Shown here: piece by piece, positions 21,579 to 33,375 of the stretch
Position numbering within the stretch: position 1 is the first letter of the stretch
How the letters are laid out: every line of letters begins with the position of its first letter
Source of the DNA: Piezodorus guildinii
Taxonomy: Eukaryota; Arthropoda; Insecta; Hemiptera; Pentatomidae
Reading direction: 5' to 3'
NCBI GenBank assembly: GCA_023052935.1
Contig: CM041292.1
Span: forward strand, 34,206,386-34,270,385
Length of the DNA: 64,000 bases
Program-made: the position numbers and the translations under genes
The notes under the pieces: model-generated
What the model saw: only the letters and a program-made list of their open reading frames with translations
Databases searched by the model: none
What the model was told of the DNA's origin: nothing

Positions 21579-23259
21579 TTTTTTTTAATTTGTTAATTTT
21601 TAATTTAAGAAACATTAAATAGGGTGCCTAAATGTACAGAAGTGTAAACAATTAAATATTTTCCATAAAAAAAATAGAAATTAACAACATATTTCGACGT
21701 TTTTTTCCTCCAGTTTGTTAACAAATTCTATCGTCGTTCATTTTTATTAAGGTTAACAGAAATGATTCAATATTTTGCTTAAAAACATTTTAGGTGAACA
21801 TGGGATAAATCTGAACATCAAAGTACTATTAAATCTTCCTAAAAGATCAAGAGAAATCTTATAATAAAGTGTATAATAAAATCATATAATCAAAGTTTTT
21901 TATTTTATTTATTTATTTATTTATTTTTATTAAAACGTGAAAGAAGGTAATAAAAAAACTATTTTTAATACGATTCATGACATATTATTTTTTTATCTGA
22001 AGTTCATTTGCAATGAATCTATTCATTCTTTACCGTTAGGAATAATCCATATTCACAGAATTTATTGATTTATAACGAATATAAATCATTAGGGATAGAA
22101 AACATTTATCAATCCTGATATATTGTAGGATAAAAATAATTCCATCATCCATTGATAATCTTATTTATTAATAAGTATGAATTAATGAAAAATTAATTTC
22201 ATTGAGCACAAAGAAGTACAATAGAAAAAAAAATACTCAATACGAATGTTTACGTTTTGAAATCCTTTGTGTGTGTATATATATATATAAAATAATATAT
22301 ATATATATATAAATATATATATATATTATTTTTTTTTTTCTTTTTCGGCAGAAAGAATTATTAATAAAAGGATCACAATTGGGACGTTGATTTCCAAAAG
22401 GTTCTATATCAATTGAAGAAATTTTTACAGAAAGCTCTCAATAATTTATTATCTAAACAATTTATTTGCTTCTTTTTGCATTAAAATCTAGCATTGTAAT
22501 TTACTATGATTTGGAAGCAAATTAAATTAGTACGTTTATAAAATAATTTCATGTCAAATCGCGTTTTTAAAAGATTTAAGAATTTATTTGGTAATATCGA
22601 ATATAAGATTTAGACTAAACTAAATATGTAGAATACAAATATGTCAAAATAAAAATTTCGTTAAAATTGTCCTTTAGTAACTTTTAGAAATAAACATCTC
22701 AATTGATTAGTATGTAAATCGTACAATAAATACTCATCTTCCTAATAATATATTATCATATTCGTTGTTCTCAGGTAGGTTGATCTAACCTAAGAAAGTG
22801 TAAATATGTAATAATAAATAATAAAATAGACAGAGTATGAGCTACACTTTATGTAAGGTTATTTAATACACTCAATTCCTCTTTTTAAGGAATTCATAAA
22901 GCTTATCGTCGTATTCATCAGTAAAATTTTGAACAATCATAAGAAGGTATAAAAAAACAAAAGAAATATACTTTTTAAAATCTCACACAGAATCGTCAGA
23001 AAATATGTCGATGACTTTTAAAGTATATCAATAAAGTAACCGGTACCTTAATGTAAAAGAGACCCAAACTGTCGCCTGATTTCGAAGAATTTGAACAACA
23101 AAACATTCGCAACATCATTTTACATACAGAGAAATATTTCATGGAAACTTAATAGAATTCGGTTACAATTTTACGATTACTCTCAATAAGTGAAGTTTGT
23201 GAGATGCGTGCACTAGATTCATTTTAACTGAACAGGTAAAATTTCTAACTATGAGAAGC

Positions 23260-23560
23260 AATAAAAATTACCATAACACCTGAAGCGAACAAACCAACTC
23301 CCCCACAACTACTACAAATCACCCAGGGCAACTCAACACGCTTCAAACAAAGGATTAACATAAAGGCAAACCCCGACCGGCCCTGGAGCTTATTGCCTCA
23401 CAAATCATAACTTCTATCAGAAGAGGTTTGAGAGGGGGAGATCGGGGCACCCCCCCAACTGTTCCAACAACAGCCACCAGCCTAAGTAGCATCTTCACCT
23501 TCTTACAGTTTCAGGTACTCACGGACACTTCACGCGCATGATTTACAACTGCTAAAACTT
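23260..23560. other. GC-rich island with a small minus-strand ORF
   Basis: The C/G-rich block contrasts with its surroundings. The minus strand carries a 45-codon ORF (23355-23492) starting MLLRLVAVVGTVGGVPRSPP, with an upstream in-frame stop. The hydrophobic N-terminus could mimic a signal peptide, but length and composition are compatible with chance. It lies just before family C copy 3. Confidence 0.2.
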
Positions 23561-23624
23561 ATGATATTTGAGACAATGCACAAAAAGACAATTTTTACAA
23601 AACTGATATTTTCACATATTACAT

Positions 23625-24115
23625 TCACTTACCTATATATCAAATATATAGTAAGGGAACGTATTCCGATAGTGACAATTTTTGGATTCCAATTTTCAAC
23701 AGATATACACGTTTTAGGGTCCCTTAAGTCCCGAAAAAAGGTCTATGTGTAATATATATCGCGCATCAACGAATAGTTCTATAAAACTGAAATTTCATAT
23801 TTAAGACAACTACACACCCAGATGTTTTAGAAACTTTTTCATCAAAATCGGCTTACCAGAAGAGCCACTTTATACCATGCATATTACACCTTTTTACGAT
23901 TTTCTCAAAACGGCTATAACGATTTTGATTAAAATCGCTATATCGATATAAAATTTGATGAGCTTTGATTTCATGTAGGTTTTATTCTGTTTGACAGGGC
24001 TTAAATGTTAATGTTTTAAATTGTCTTCCTTAAAAGTGCCTTTATTTATTTTGTAGATTCTATGAATATCATCTTGTAATCACTGATAAAAAAACAGGTT
24101 AATATCCTGTGTCCC
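23625..24115 (+). repeat. Family C repeat, copy 3a (left and middle part)
   Basis: The left end is 'ttcacttacctatatatcaa', then 'ttccaattttcaacagatat', running to the 'tgataaaaaaacaggttaat' region, after which the family match stops. Confidence 0.7.
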
Positions 24116-24397
24116 ATCAGAATTTCAGAGTTCTTAAAATGTTTATTAATGTAAATAATAATAGTAAATTATGGTTTTAGCAGATAATGAAGAAAAAAAA
24201 ATCTGCATGTTTTTAAAAATTGTAAATTTTGATTATATTTCTAAATAAAAAGATTGTAAATATAGATAAGAAACCTGTACAACATACTAATACTTTATGT
24301 ACAAAATTATACACGATGGCTATATTTTCAAAACTTGGATCATATTAAATAATATTGTTCACAAACAATATTTTCCGCAATAGGTATGTTCCCTGTT

Positions 24398-24399
24398 CC

Positions 24400-24426
<27 letters not shown>
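24398..24426. repeat. poly(T) run
   Basis: About 28 T within the segment that separates family C copies 3a and 3b. It could be the tail of a minus-strand retroelement. Confidence 0.6.
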
Positions 24427-24430
<4 letters not shown>

Positions 24431-24544
24431 TATGGCAGATCATGCGTAGTACATATATTTACCTTTCCGATCGGATGCACTTGAAACAGAAAAAATATGT
24501 ATTAAGTATCCCAAAGCAAGGAGAGAACACACATCGGCTGACCT

Positions 24545-25185
24545 GAAGTCCTACTTTATTCCATGCGTGCATTTAGCACCTTTTTACGATTTTCTCAAAA
24601 ACAGCTCAAACGATTTTGATTAAACTCGCTATATCGATATAAAATTTGATGAGCTTTGATATCATGTAGGTTTTATTCTGATTGAAATAGTTTGACAAGG
24701 CTTAAATGTTAATGTTTTAAATTTTCTTCCTTAAAAGTACCTTTAATTTTGTAGATTCTATGAATATCATCTTGTAATCACTGATAAAAAAAACAGGTTA
24801 GTATATCAGTTGAAAGAATTAATATATCCAACTAAAGAAAAAAACTGAAAAACAAATTTTAATGCAATTTTGAACATACAAACAGTAATATACATGTATA
24901 ATATACCGTTGGAAAGCTAAAGATTTCAGAAAAAATACACAAAAATCTTATACACAAGCTTGTAAAAGTTCATAAAGAGTGATGAAAAGCTGAAAACACT
25001 GATTGAATATTTTGGATAATAATATAATCGATTCGAATAATATAATCATTACATAAATTCAATTAAATTAGTTATTTAATAGTTTTACTCATTTTTATCC
25101 CTAACTGTATTTGAAAATTCTTGAATTGATTTTAATAACGGAGGTAGGTGATAGTCGTGTGTTGCTCGTACTGGATTTTTTGTAT
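24545..25185 (+). repeat. Family C repeat, copy 3b (middle and right part)
   Basis: Restarts at 'ttattccatgcgtgcattta', repeats about 240 bp already present in copy 3a, and continues to the right end 'gtcgtgtgttgctcgtactg'. The overlap means two copies or a duplication, not one copy split by an insertion. Confidence 0.7.
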
Positions 25186-25864
25186 TCCAATAGTTTAGAT
25201 TTATCAAAATCGGTCCTTTTATTTTATCCTAAATCATATTCAAAAGCTTCTTTCCATAAAATAAATACATTTTAATTTTAAAGTAAACAAATAATTAGGG
25301 ATTTGAATACAAAATGAACTGCAATTCGCAATCAGAAATTAATTTTTATAATCAGAAATTTCCTTGCATCATTCAGCAGATAGAGACCAAAGTTAAAGTT
25401 ATAAATAGATATTTGTTTGAATTTGTATATTGCTTCTCCGACATATGTTTCGAACTGTAAATCTGTAATCGTGCATCATTTCTAGGTTTCTGAATGCACG
25501 AGGAGCAAATGAACACAATTAACTTATGCCATTGCATTCAATGCAAATGGAGACTGTTTTCCCTGGTTATTACTCGATCTATTCTTTATAATACGGTTAG
25601 GCCAGGGTACCAATTGGTTTCGGAATAATTGAAACCAATCAGTTTGCATAGACGCAAATGATCTCTTAATGTATCGAAAAGTCAGGGTATAATTTCATTT
25701 TTCGTTACATATTTGCGTAAAAAAGCGTGGTTTGTGAATTAGGGTATAATTATAAGGTAATCAAAGTTTCACTAATATAAACTCCTAGTAAATCGTTGTT
25801 ATTATAATTTTTTTGTTTTGTTTTTTCAAAGAAATTTCCACTTATGTGTTTTTTTCTGGACCTT
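25186..25864. other. Intergenic stretch with octamer-like palindromes
   Basis: No gene. 25532-25546 is a perfect palindrome TTGCATT-C-AATGCAA that runs into ATGCAAAT, and 'ttggtttc ... gaaaccaa' (near 25615-25640) is another. These resemble POU-type binding sites in form only. Confidence 0.3.
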
Positions 25865-26610
25865 AAGTTCCTGCAATATTCTTTTTGCACTTCCTTCATA
25901 CCGTCCCCTATGTCATCCAACACATCCATCCATTTTATTCTTGGTCTCTTTCTTTTATTTCTTCTTTTAGTTCTTTAGTCATTTTAGCCAATATTTCAGC
26001 GGACATCGTCTTGACATGTTTAAACTCTCTGAGCTCTTTTTTTTTTCGAAGATTGAAAGATTATTTTCTACCTCCATTAGTTCTCTAATCATTTAATTTT
26101 TTTTTTTTTTTTATCCTCTTTCGTACAGATTACCTTCCAGCCCTTCTCTAAAAATCCCTTTCTACAGCTAAAACCCTTTTGCAAAGAATTTTTCATCTTT
26201 TGGAAGCATCATATGTCATTATAAACCCAACTGTAAACTTGTATATTCGCTTAGATATAGACCGTATATTTAGATTCCAGAGAGACACTTTATATAGCAA
26301 TGAACTTACTTTCTTGTATTCTCCATTCATTATTATAGTAGACATCTTCCATTTTTGAAGTTTGGCCCAAGATCTTTGAACTTCTCTATTGTTCTTAATA
26401 GTTTTTTTATTGATGTTTATTCCCAACTTCTCATAAGATTTTACAACTTTTCTGAAAGTTTAGTTGATGTCCTCAGTATATTGGAGTAGGATCATTAGTC
26501 TTCAGCAAACATTAGCTTTGTAATTTAATCCTTATTCCAACATTTTGTTTTATAGTCTCTGAGAGTTATTTTTGAGCTCATTACCCATGTATTATTGAAC
26601 CTATTGTGAA
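25865..26610 (-). mobile_element. RTE-like LINE, reverse transcriptase C-terminal half, degenerate
   Basis: On the minus strand, frame-broken: a FAED-like motif C near 26505, then ILLQYTEDIN, TFRKVVKSYEKLGININKKT, LLYKVSLWNLN, RIYKFTVGFIMTYDASKR ('..YkT...P.ltYgsE'), RVLAVERDF, and finally FKHVKTMSAEILAKM and KRKRPRIKWMDVLDDIGDG, the 'W.GHV.RM ... GRPR.RW.D.i..D' ending of RTE-like endonuclease-reverse transcriptases. At least three frameshifts and several stops make it a fossil. An internal A/T-run insertion lies at 26092-26112. Confidence 0.7.
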
Positions 26611-27180
26611 CCGAAATGCATTACTGTGGTATATTTCTTTAATAGTTTTTATAGTGCATTTATGAAATATTTTCTTTTTTAGTTTCCATCAATTGCATAG
26701 CTGGGACCATTTCAGGTAATTCATTATAGAGATATAATTATTCAACGTTAAGTCCTAAGAGAACGAAGAATGCCCAATGGCGCGGGCCAGCTTCTAACCT
26801 CTTGAGAAGACAGTAAAAAGAGAAAAGGAATTGCTAATTGAGAATTATCAGTTGGAACACAATAAAATCTAGATAATTTGTGTGATTGGCTGAAAGCAAT
26901 ACAATAATTTAGATAATATCGTTGAAAGATGACGCAATGTATCCTGATGGATATCGACACTTCACAAACTCTCCATCGCAAGGCCAGTTAGTCGCTAATT
27001 ATAGTCCTCGGTTCTGATATCTTTAATGTTACCTCTTAAATGGCAGGTTGGATAGAATAAAAATTGAAAAAACTTCAGAGATATTACGGGTACATGGAAA
27101 ATAAAAGATTGATGGAGACCACCTAGTGATTCCAAGATATAGCAAAAATGCATATTTTTCAAATAATTTGATGATGCTAC
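26611..27180. other. Intergenic stretch
   Basis: The minus strand is open for about 77 codons at 26748-26981, but the product has no recognisable features and I do not call it a gene. Confidence 0.4.
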
Positions 27181-27184
27181 ATTG

Positions 27185-27350
27185 AAGGGGGTGGGGTGGC
27201 TGAGTGGGTCATCACGTGTTACTCAGCAACTACAGATCAGCACAAACTTCAGTATAAATAAATACGAGTTCGCTTCTCGGTACCGGAGGGCTTTTCATAC
27301 CCCGCACTCATACCCTGGCCCAAGAATCATCCATTCAGAGTCCATCGTAA
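27185..27350 (+). mobile_element. tRNA-derived SINE-like element, family 3
   Basis: A-box region 'gggtggctgagtgggtcatc' and B-box-like 'gagttcgcttctcgg' (27266-27280), then 'cggagggcttttcatacccc'. Some 70 nt separate the boxes, as in a tRNA with a long variable arm. Family C copy 4 follows directly. Confidence 0.5.
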
Positions 27351-27364
27351 TTATATAAAAAACA

Positions 27365-27968
27365 TAAGACTTTCAGTTACCTACGTTGTTAAAATCAATA
27401 ATAAAATTTAAAAATACATTCAGAGATAAAAATAAATTGTTAAAAAAATAATTACATTGAGTTTTAATAGAATTCTGAGTTTTATTAAATTATCTGTTAT
27501 ATTATTATTTACGGCAATCAGTTTTATCGGCTTTTCATCACACTCCGTAACATTTTACAATTTATATTGTAAACATAATACATCTATATAACCGTTTTCA
27601 TGTCCAAAAACACAAAAATCGAATACAAAATATTATTGCTCTTCTCTTCTTTAGTTGTATATCGAATTAGTTCAATTTATATATGTATCCTTTTTTTAAT
27701 CAATGCTGAAAAGTTGATATGGTCATTTTTATAAAATCGACTATAAGTATAATAGTCTGAAATTTAAAATTTCAGTTTCACGTGACTTTTCGTTTTCTCG
27801 CTAGACTTACCACACACGGACACACACAAAGACCTTTTTGCAGGACATGGTCATTTGGACTAAGGGAACCATAAAACGTCTATTTCCGGTAAAAACTCTA
27901 ATTCGAAAATATTCACTAACGCCATACTTTTCCTTATTAAATATTTCATAAATAGGTAAGTGCAATAA
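27365..27968 (-). repeat. Family C repeat, copy 4
   Basis: Minus orientation: 'gactttcagttacctacgtt' at the low end and 'ataggtaagtgcaataagc' at the high end, with internal 'caggacatggtcatttggac'. The outermost 'ctggtgcgggcaacacacg' segment is missing. Confidence 0.7.
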
Positions 27969-28497
27969 GCTATGTATACAATCATTAATCAAAAATATAT
28001 AACAATCAAGTAAATATAAGTTCAGAATGATATGATAAACGAAACATTATTCTAATTCTAGTTCACTTTTATTTTTTATCGTTACTTACTAATAATTAGT
28101 TGTATTTGTACATTTCTTTTCAATTTCTTCAACCTAGAGCTTAGATAACAAACTAGATGAAATATGTTACAAATGAGACGCAATTCAGGGCAACAATAGA
28201 AAAGTGAGTATGGAAAGTTAAACAAGCACATATATTAGGTTACATTTCGTAATATCTTTACGCAGGAGCGAGCAAAAAGAAAGTATTATAAGTATAATAA
28301 TTAATATTAATATTTACCATAAGCTTATTTTCGTGAAACTATTTTTGATATTGGATACGACATAGTAGACCAAAATATTTGAGGATTACGATATTAGCAG
28401 GAATGTCCAAAAATATGTTGGTGTTCGTAATTTAATATATTTTTAGTTTTATTTAAAAATATTTAACATATTACCAAAAGTATACAACTTCTTCAAC

Positions 28498-28645
28498 TTT
28501 TACATTCGCTTAACTACATATAAAATATATAATCAGGGTAATTATTGCGATCCGAAAAATTTTAAGACGATATTTCAACGGAGGTACACGCTTCAGGGCA
28601 AGTGATAAAGTCCAACTAAATGGTGTGTGTGTGTAGTAAGTCTAG
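28498..28645 (+). repeat. Family C repeat, copy 5 (left-end fragment)
   Basis: Left end 'cattcgcttaactacatata', then 'aattattgcgatccgaaaaa', to a GT run and 'gtagtaagtctagaatgg'. It abuts copy 6 in opposite orientation. Confidence 0.65.
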
Positions 28646-28659
28646 AATGGAATAGATAT

Positions 28660-29383
28660 TAGATTTTACAAGAAACATGTGTTTTATTAAATAATCTATT
28701 ATATTATTATCTACGGCAATCAATTTGTTTTATCGGCTTTTCATCACTCGCCGTTCGTTAACTTTTACAATAGTGTGTATAAAATTATATTTTTCCTGGA
28801 ATCTTTAAATTCCATCGGTATATTATTACATTCATATTACTGTTCTTAAGTTCAAAAACTAAAAATTGCATTCTTAAATATTTTGGCAGTTATCTCATTT
28901 AGTTGGATATCGAATTCGTTCAACTAATCAGATGATATGGTCAATTTAATTAAAAAACACAGAGAAACTTTGAAATATTAGCATTAAGCCCCTATTAAAC
29001 TATTTCAATCAGAATCAAACCTACATTGTATTAATGCCCGTCCAATTTTACATCAAATGTAGCTAACTTAATTAAAATCGTTTTTGAGAAAATTGTAAAT
29101 AGGTGCAAATTGCATGGTATAAAGTGGCTCTTCTGATTAGCTGATTCAGATGAAAAAGTTGCTGTAATATCTCAATTGTATATGTGTGCTATATATGATA
29201 TTTCAGTTACATAGGACTTTTCGTTTTCGTGCTGGACTTACCCCCTCACACACACACATACACAGACACATAGACGTATTCGCGGGACTTGGTCATTTAG
29301 ACGCAGTGGACCCTCAAACGTGTATTTCCATTGAAAACTGGAAAAACTTATCATATATATATATATAGGTAAGTGAAAGTAAA
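28660..29383 (-). repeat. Family C repeat, copy 6
   Basis: Contains 'ttatcggcttttcatcactc', 'gcgggacttggtcatttaga' and ends 'ataggtaagtgaaagtaaaa'. Orientation is opposite to copy 5, giving a head-to-head arrangement. Confidence 0.75.
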
Positions 29384-29478
29384 AATGATTCTATTTTTTT
29401 TTTAATTTTCTATAAAAAATATAGGTTATGTTCTACTTGGATACTTTTAACTTTTGTTGTTATAATTTTTATTGAATA

Positions 29479-29527
29479 ACTTCCCTACCATAGCGATTAA
29501 GTGATTCAAAATTTGCAAATGGTTATA
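29479..29527 (+). repeat. Family F short repeat, copy 2
   Basis: Matches 10028-10075; a long hairpin follows immediately. Confidence 0.5.
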
Positions 29528-29537
29528 TAATCCAAAT

Positions 29538-29599
29538 ACTAAATATACCATTGATCTACACGTATAAGAAAATACGTGTAGACCAATGGTATATTTAGT
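29538..29599. repeat. Near-perfect 27-bp inverted repeat (hairpin)
   Basis: Arms 29538-29564 ('actaaatataccattgatct' onward) and 29573-29599 are complementary at 26 of 27 positions around an 8-nt loop, TAAGAAAA. Could be a small hairpin transposon end, a precursor-miRNA-like stem or a cruciform. Confidence 0.85.
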
Positions 29600-29699
29600 T
29601 CAGATGTATGTAGTAGCACATTTCACATACTTATTATTCCATTTATTTTATAATTATTTATAATACTTTTTAATCATCCTTCATTATATTTAAAACATA

Positions 29700-30150
29700 T
29701 TGTTAAAAACCATCGGCTAAGTGATTACTCGGCTTAGCCCGGTTCATAATCAGATAAAAAGCTTAGCGAAAGAAACTTGGTGAAGCTGATTAGTAGTAAA
29801 TTATTCGCGAGACTAATTAAGACATCAAAGGAGCCTTACTAAGCCAATACCCACAACTTTCTATCCAGGATTAAAGGATTATCCTGCCCTACAAACCTCA
29901 AGATGATGGATGAGGGAAATCACCTAATTGGTGCAGGTCGCGCATTGAAATCCATTAATGAACGTCCAGGAATAGGTATAAATCTATATTCTAGTAGATT
30001 CACAATACATAATAGTTTAGTTTCAAAACTAAAATGCAAAATATCTTCCTCGAACATAAATAGCAGCCCAGTAATTAGTCGTCTTGCCGATTAGGCACAT
30101 AACTTATCCATCCAGGACTGGTTCTGGAATCCAAAACCTGATTCCTAAGG
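29700..30150. other. Less AT-biased unique stretch
   Basis: A 63-codon plus-strand frame at 29903-30094 (MMDEGNHLIGAGRALKSINE ...) has no recognisable domain. Several TAATTAG/GGATTA-type words occur. Possibly conserved noncoding DNA; not resolvable here. Confidence 0.2.
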
Positions 30151-30523
30151 CCAAAAGCATTTTTGAACACGAAGCCTTTTTTTGAGGTTAAAAATTAGTT
30201 TTATTTAACTCTTTAATTTTGTAAAAATTGTACCTCCTTTCGAAGTGGCTTTTGTCATGAAAATTACGTTAATAGCGCTTTGTAATTATTACTATTTCTT
30301 CCTTTCTCACAGACAAAAAATAATAATTCTTATTTAAATATATTTATAGAAATAATCCCGCAAAACGACCAAAGAAGAGGAGGAAATTCCAATTTGGATC
30401 TGCTGCTCAACTTCCCTGAGTTGCTACAGCACACAGCATACCGCATCAATCCCGAAGACAATCTTAAAGAAGAAAAAAGATAGAGAGAGATAATGACAAT
30501 TTTACTTATTTTAAAAATTTATG

Positions 30524-30913
30524 CTGCTGTACAAACTTCGCGAATTCCTGCCTCCTACTTACTTCCTCATTATCCATTCTTACCTCTCTGACAGATCTCT
30601 CAAGATAAATAACAATAGTTCCTATTAGTCCATTTATACTCAGTCAGCTGGTGTTTCTCATGACAAACTCTACTCCCACTCTAACTCACTAGTTTCAATC
30701 CTTGCTTCCTCTTCCATTCCTGACAATCCTCCGAGGAGTCTGAAAAGAATATGGCCTGGAGAACTTCTAGTTTAGATTACTTATTGGAATGCTGCCAATG
30801 GGCAGTTTCTCTTCATGTCTTTTTCGTGTGTTTTATCTTACAGCTAATTTATTAGATGTATTAACCAATACAATTGTAAATATCAATAAAAAAATTTAAA
30901 AAAAATATATAAT
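30524..30913 (+). mobile_element. Internally deleted, 5'-truncated Jockey-clade LINE (subfamily B)
   Basis: Starts inside the RT domain (LLYKLREFLPPTYFLIIHSY, then LSDRSLK, matching the YLILRSYLSNRSFR region of the full copies) and jumps at about 30656 to the C-terminus (HDKLYSHSNSLVSIL ... PRSLKRIWPG). Motif C and the thumb are therefore missing. The 3'UTR and tail are of subfamily B type. A perfect 11-bp duplication, aaaaatttatg, flanks it at 30513-30523 and 30914-30924. Confidence 0.85.
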
Positions 30914-31139
30914 AAAAATTTATGACAATTCTTCAAAACGTAATGAAAAATAATTTTTATTCTAGGGCATTTTGTACGCTAAGAGCAACATACAGTGAAA
31001 ATAGAAGTTAAATTTGTCTGGCTTCCTTTAATACAAGATTATAAGTCAAATAGTTAATTAAACAAGTTAAAATAACTATAAGTTAAAAATAAAAACAGAT
31101 AACTACCTGGAATGAATTTAGTTATGTATTATCAAAGTA

Positions 31140-31790
31140 TACATTTTTTACATACATATGTGCTGAAGAGTGGTATTTGAGAAAGTAGATAAATAAATTA
31201 TGTTTAAAAGTGGTTAGATATGACACATTACGGAAGGAGATAGGTAAAGAGTTCCAAAGTATTGTAGCACGGATGATAAACAACTATTCAAAGGAGGACC
31301 GATCCATATCTACCCTATGAGAGGGTAGGTATGGATCGGTAGGTTGAAATATTGTATTTTGGGTGTGCTCGGAAGAGCGCGGAGTAAGGAAGTCAAAGAT
31401 ATAGGAAGCTTTTCAGGCTCGCAAGGATCGGAATAAGAAGATGCCAAGAAGGCATTTTCTTCGGGTTTCGGGATAGAGCCACCTTTGACAATAGTACCAG
31501 CAAGAGACCTTTGAATGTCTGAAGAGGCTGTACATAAATCTTATTCATTTATTATTTCATCTGTTTAGCCTCATCTCCTACTCGCCACTGAGTTCCCTAT
31601 ATATCAGGCATCCATAGTAAAGACACTAAGAGGAGACGGGTACTTCAAGGAAAAGAGTCTCGAAAAGTTAGGTGATGTTTGAAGACAGAGATGGTTTTTC
31701 TAGAATTTTGGGAAATATGGTTTCTCAACGTTAAGTTTTGATCAAACATAACTGCTAGATTTTTATGCTAGATTATTATTATTATTATGA
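31140..31790 (-). mobile_element. CR1/Jockey-like LINE C-terminal fragment
   Basis: Minus strand reads AVMFDQNLTLRNHISQ and SRKTISVFKHHLTFRDSF, a degraded centre, then RATILWNSLPISFRNVSYL, TTFKHNLFIYFLKYH, the standard 'aA..LWNsLP..ir....l..FK..L..yl' ending of CR1-like and related LINEs. Frame breaks and stops mark a fossil. It encloses the hairpin at 31298-31340. Likely the same family as the fragment at 1-326. Confidence 0.75.
31298..31340. repeat. 19-bp inverted repeat with 5-nt loop
   Basis: Arms 'accgatccatatctaccct' (31298-31316) and 'agggtaggtatggatcggt' (31322-31340) pair at 18 of 19 positions, the exception being a possible G-U pair. It sits inside the LINE fragment. Confidence 0.85.
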
Positions 31791-32094
31791 TAAATTAATT
31801 ATTGATGGGTTTCAAAAAAGGGAATAAAAAAAAAATAATATGAACCCCTTCATAGATATTACGTAATGAATAAATAAAAGAAACAATAAATAAAGAATAA
31901 TTGGTAGTTTTTGTTTAATAATTAGGATTGGGCAGTAGTATTTATTAATTGGGCAGTAATACATTTCTGGGAGGGGAAATTCAAAAATTAATTTAATGGA
32001 GTGCTCATTATTCCATAGGACTCTTGATATATCTGGGATGAGTCTCAGGAAGATCGCGATTAATTACGTTCGTCACAAAATACATTTCGATATG

Positions 32095-32172
32095 GCCAGG
32101 CCGGATTCGAACCTCCTCGACATTTTCCGTGGCTGCTAAGAGAACGTCTTAACTCTCCCAGCGAACAAGGCC
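32095..32172 (-). mobile_element. tRNA-like sequence / SINE head
   Basis: On the minus strand: A-box-like 'tcgctgggagagttaagacg' followed by a canonical B box, 'aggttcgaatccggcctgg'. The spacing allows a long variable arm. Acceptor ends pair only partly, so a pseudo-tRNA or SINE head is likelier than a working tRNA. Confidence 0.5.
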
Positions 32173-33188
32173 GCTGATAAAAAGAACCAATCCCAAGGCT
32201 AAATCGGCTAGAAAACAGTTCTTAATTATCTAAGGAATCTTCCATGATTCTATTATCGAATGTTATGTAATGCCTAGAAGAAAAATACATTAACCGAACA
32301 TTTTTAAATCAAACACTAGGCTAAACAGCTAATACGTCATGGCAAACAATGAGTTAATATCACTCGTATCTATAACAGCGATGACATATCCAGCCTATGC
32401 GAGATACCTATCGTTGCGCCACGTCCCTCCACCAAGATATCCCCACTCCAAGATGAGATCATTCTCTGTTAAAGTGCTTATCTAGCTCTTATCTATCCTT
32501 AGAGATCTCCACGGTTCAGAGGAATGGAATGGTTAGCATATGAATCAATAATATCATTGAGAGGAGTGATATTTCAGCTCATATATAGATTTGTTGAAGG
32601 AAAGAAACATATTAGCAAAGAGTAAAACTTAAGTACACGCAGTAGTAAAACACACGCATTTAGAGGTGATTTCTTCGGAGAAAGAAAGAGAAGGGAATAT
32701 GATTTAAGGAACATACTAACATCCAATAAGCCGAAAAGGTTTATGTAGGTTTGTCCGGATAATAATAGAGTTTTTATTAATCAAAATTGTAAGCCGGCGA
32801 TAGTAAAAAACTACCTGTATCACAAAGATTTTCTGTACTGGAGGAAAACGGCCGTAGGTTTAAGCCCAAATTAACCTCTGTTTAAGACCACCCAGCAGAC
32901 AACGAGACAAAGCAGATGCTCCGTAAAGAGAATAGTTGAAGTGGATGACTGACTGGATGACTATCTTAAAGACGTTGCAACTCCTGGGGAGTGTTGACCC
33001 ATATTTTATATTTTGGTGATGCTAATTGTTTTATCACTGAAAACATCTTATTAGAATCGGTGAGACACATGTGGAATCCTCTCATTGTTAGTAATCACTG
33101 AATTATTTCTTATTAGCAAAATGCTACAGAGGTCAACAAACATTTTATTTCGGAAATGGTTATGTTATCATTTAAAATTAGCCTGTTA
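32173..33188. other. Unique region without a confident gene
   Basis: A 48-codon plus-strand ORF at 32339-32485 (MANNELISLVSITAMTYPAY ...) in a favourable ATGG context is the only coding-like signal. No domain is recognised. Confidence 0.2.

Positions 33189-33262
<74 letters not shown>
33189..33262. repeat. (AT)n followed by poly(T)
   Basis: An AT run of about 44 nt, then about 28 T. Confidence 0.9.
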
Positions 33263-33263
<1 letters not shown>

Positions 33264-33375
33264 TTCAAACGTGCATTCCAGAATAATCTACCTTTTTTTC
33301 TCCTTCTACCCTTATGAATATAACAATATTAAATATAAAAGTCTACCTCCAGAGATTCCTTTGTAAAACCACATT

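Noticed and set aside
26748..26981. 77-codon minus-strand ORF
   Set aside because: Composition and lack of context do not distinguish it from a chance frame.
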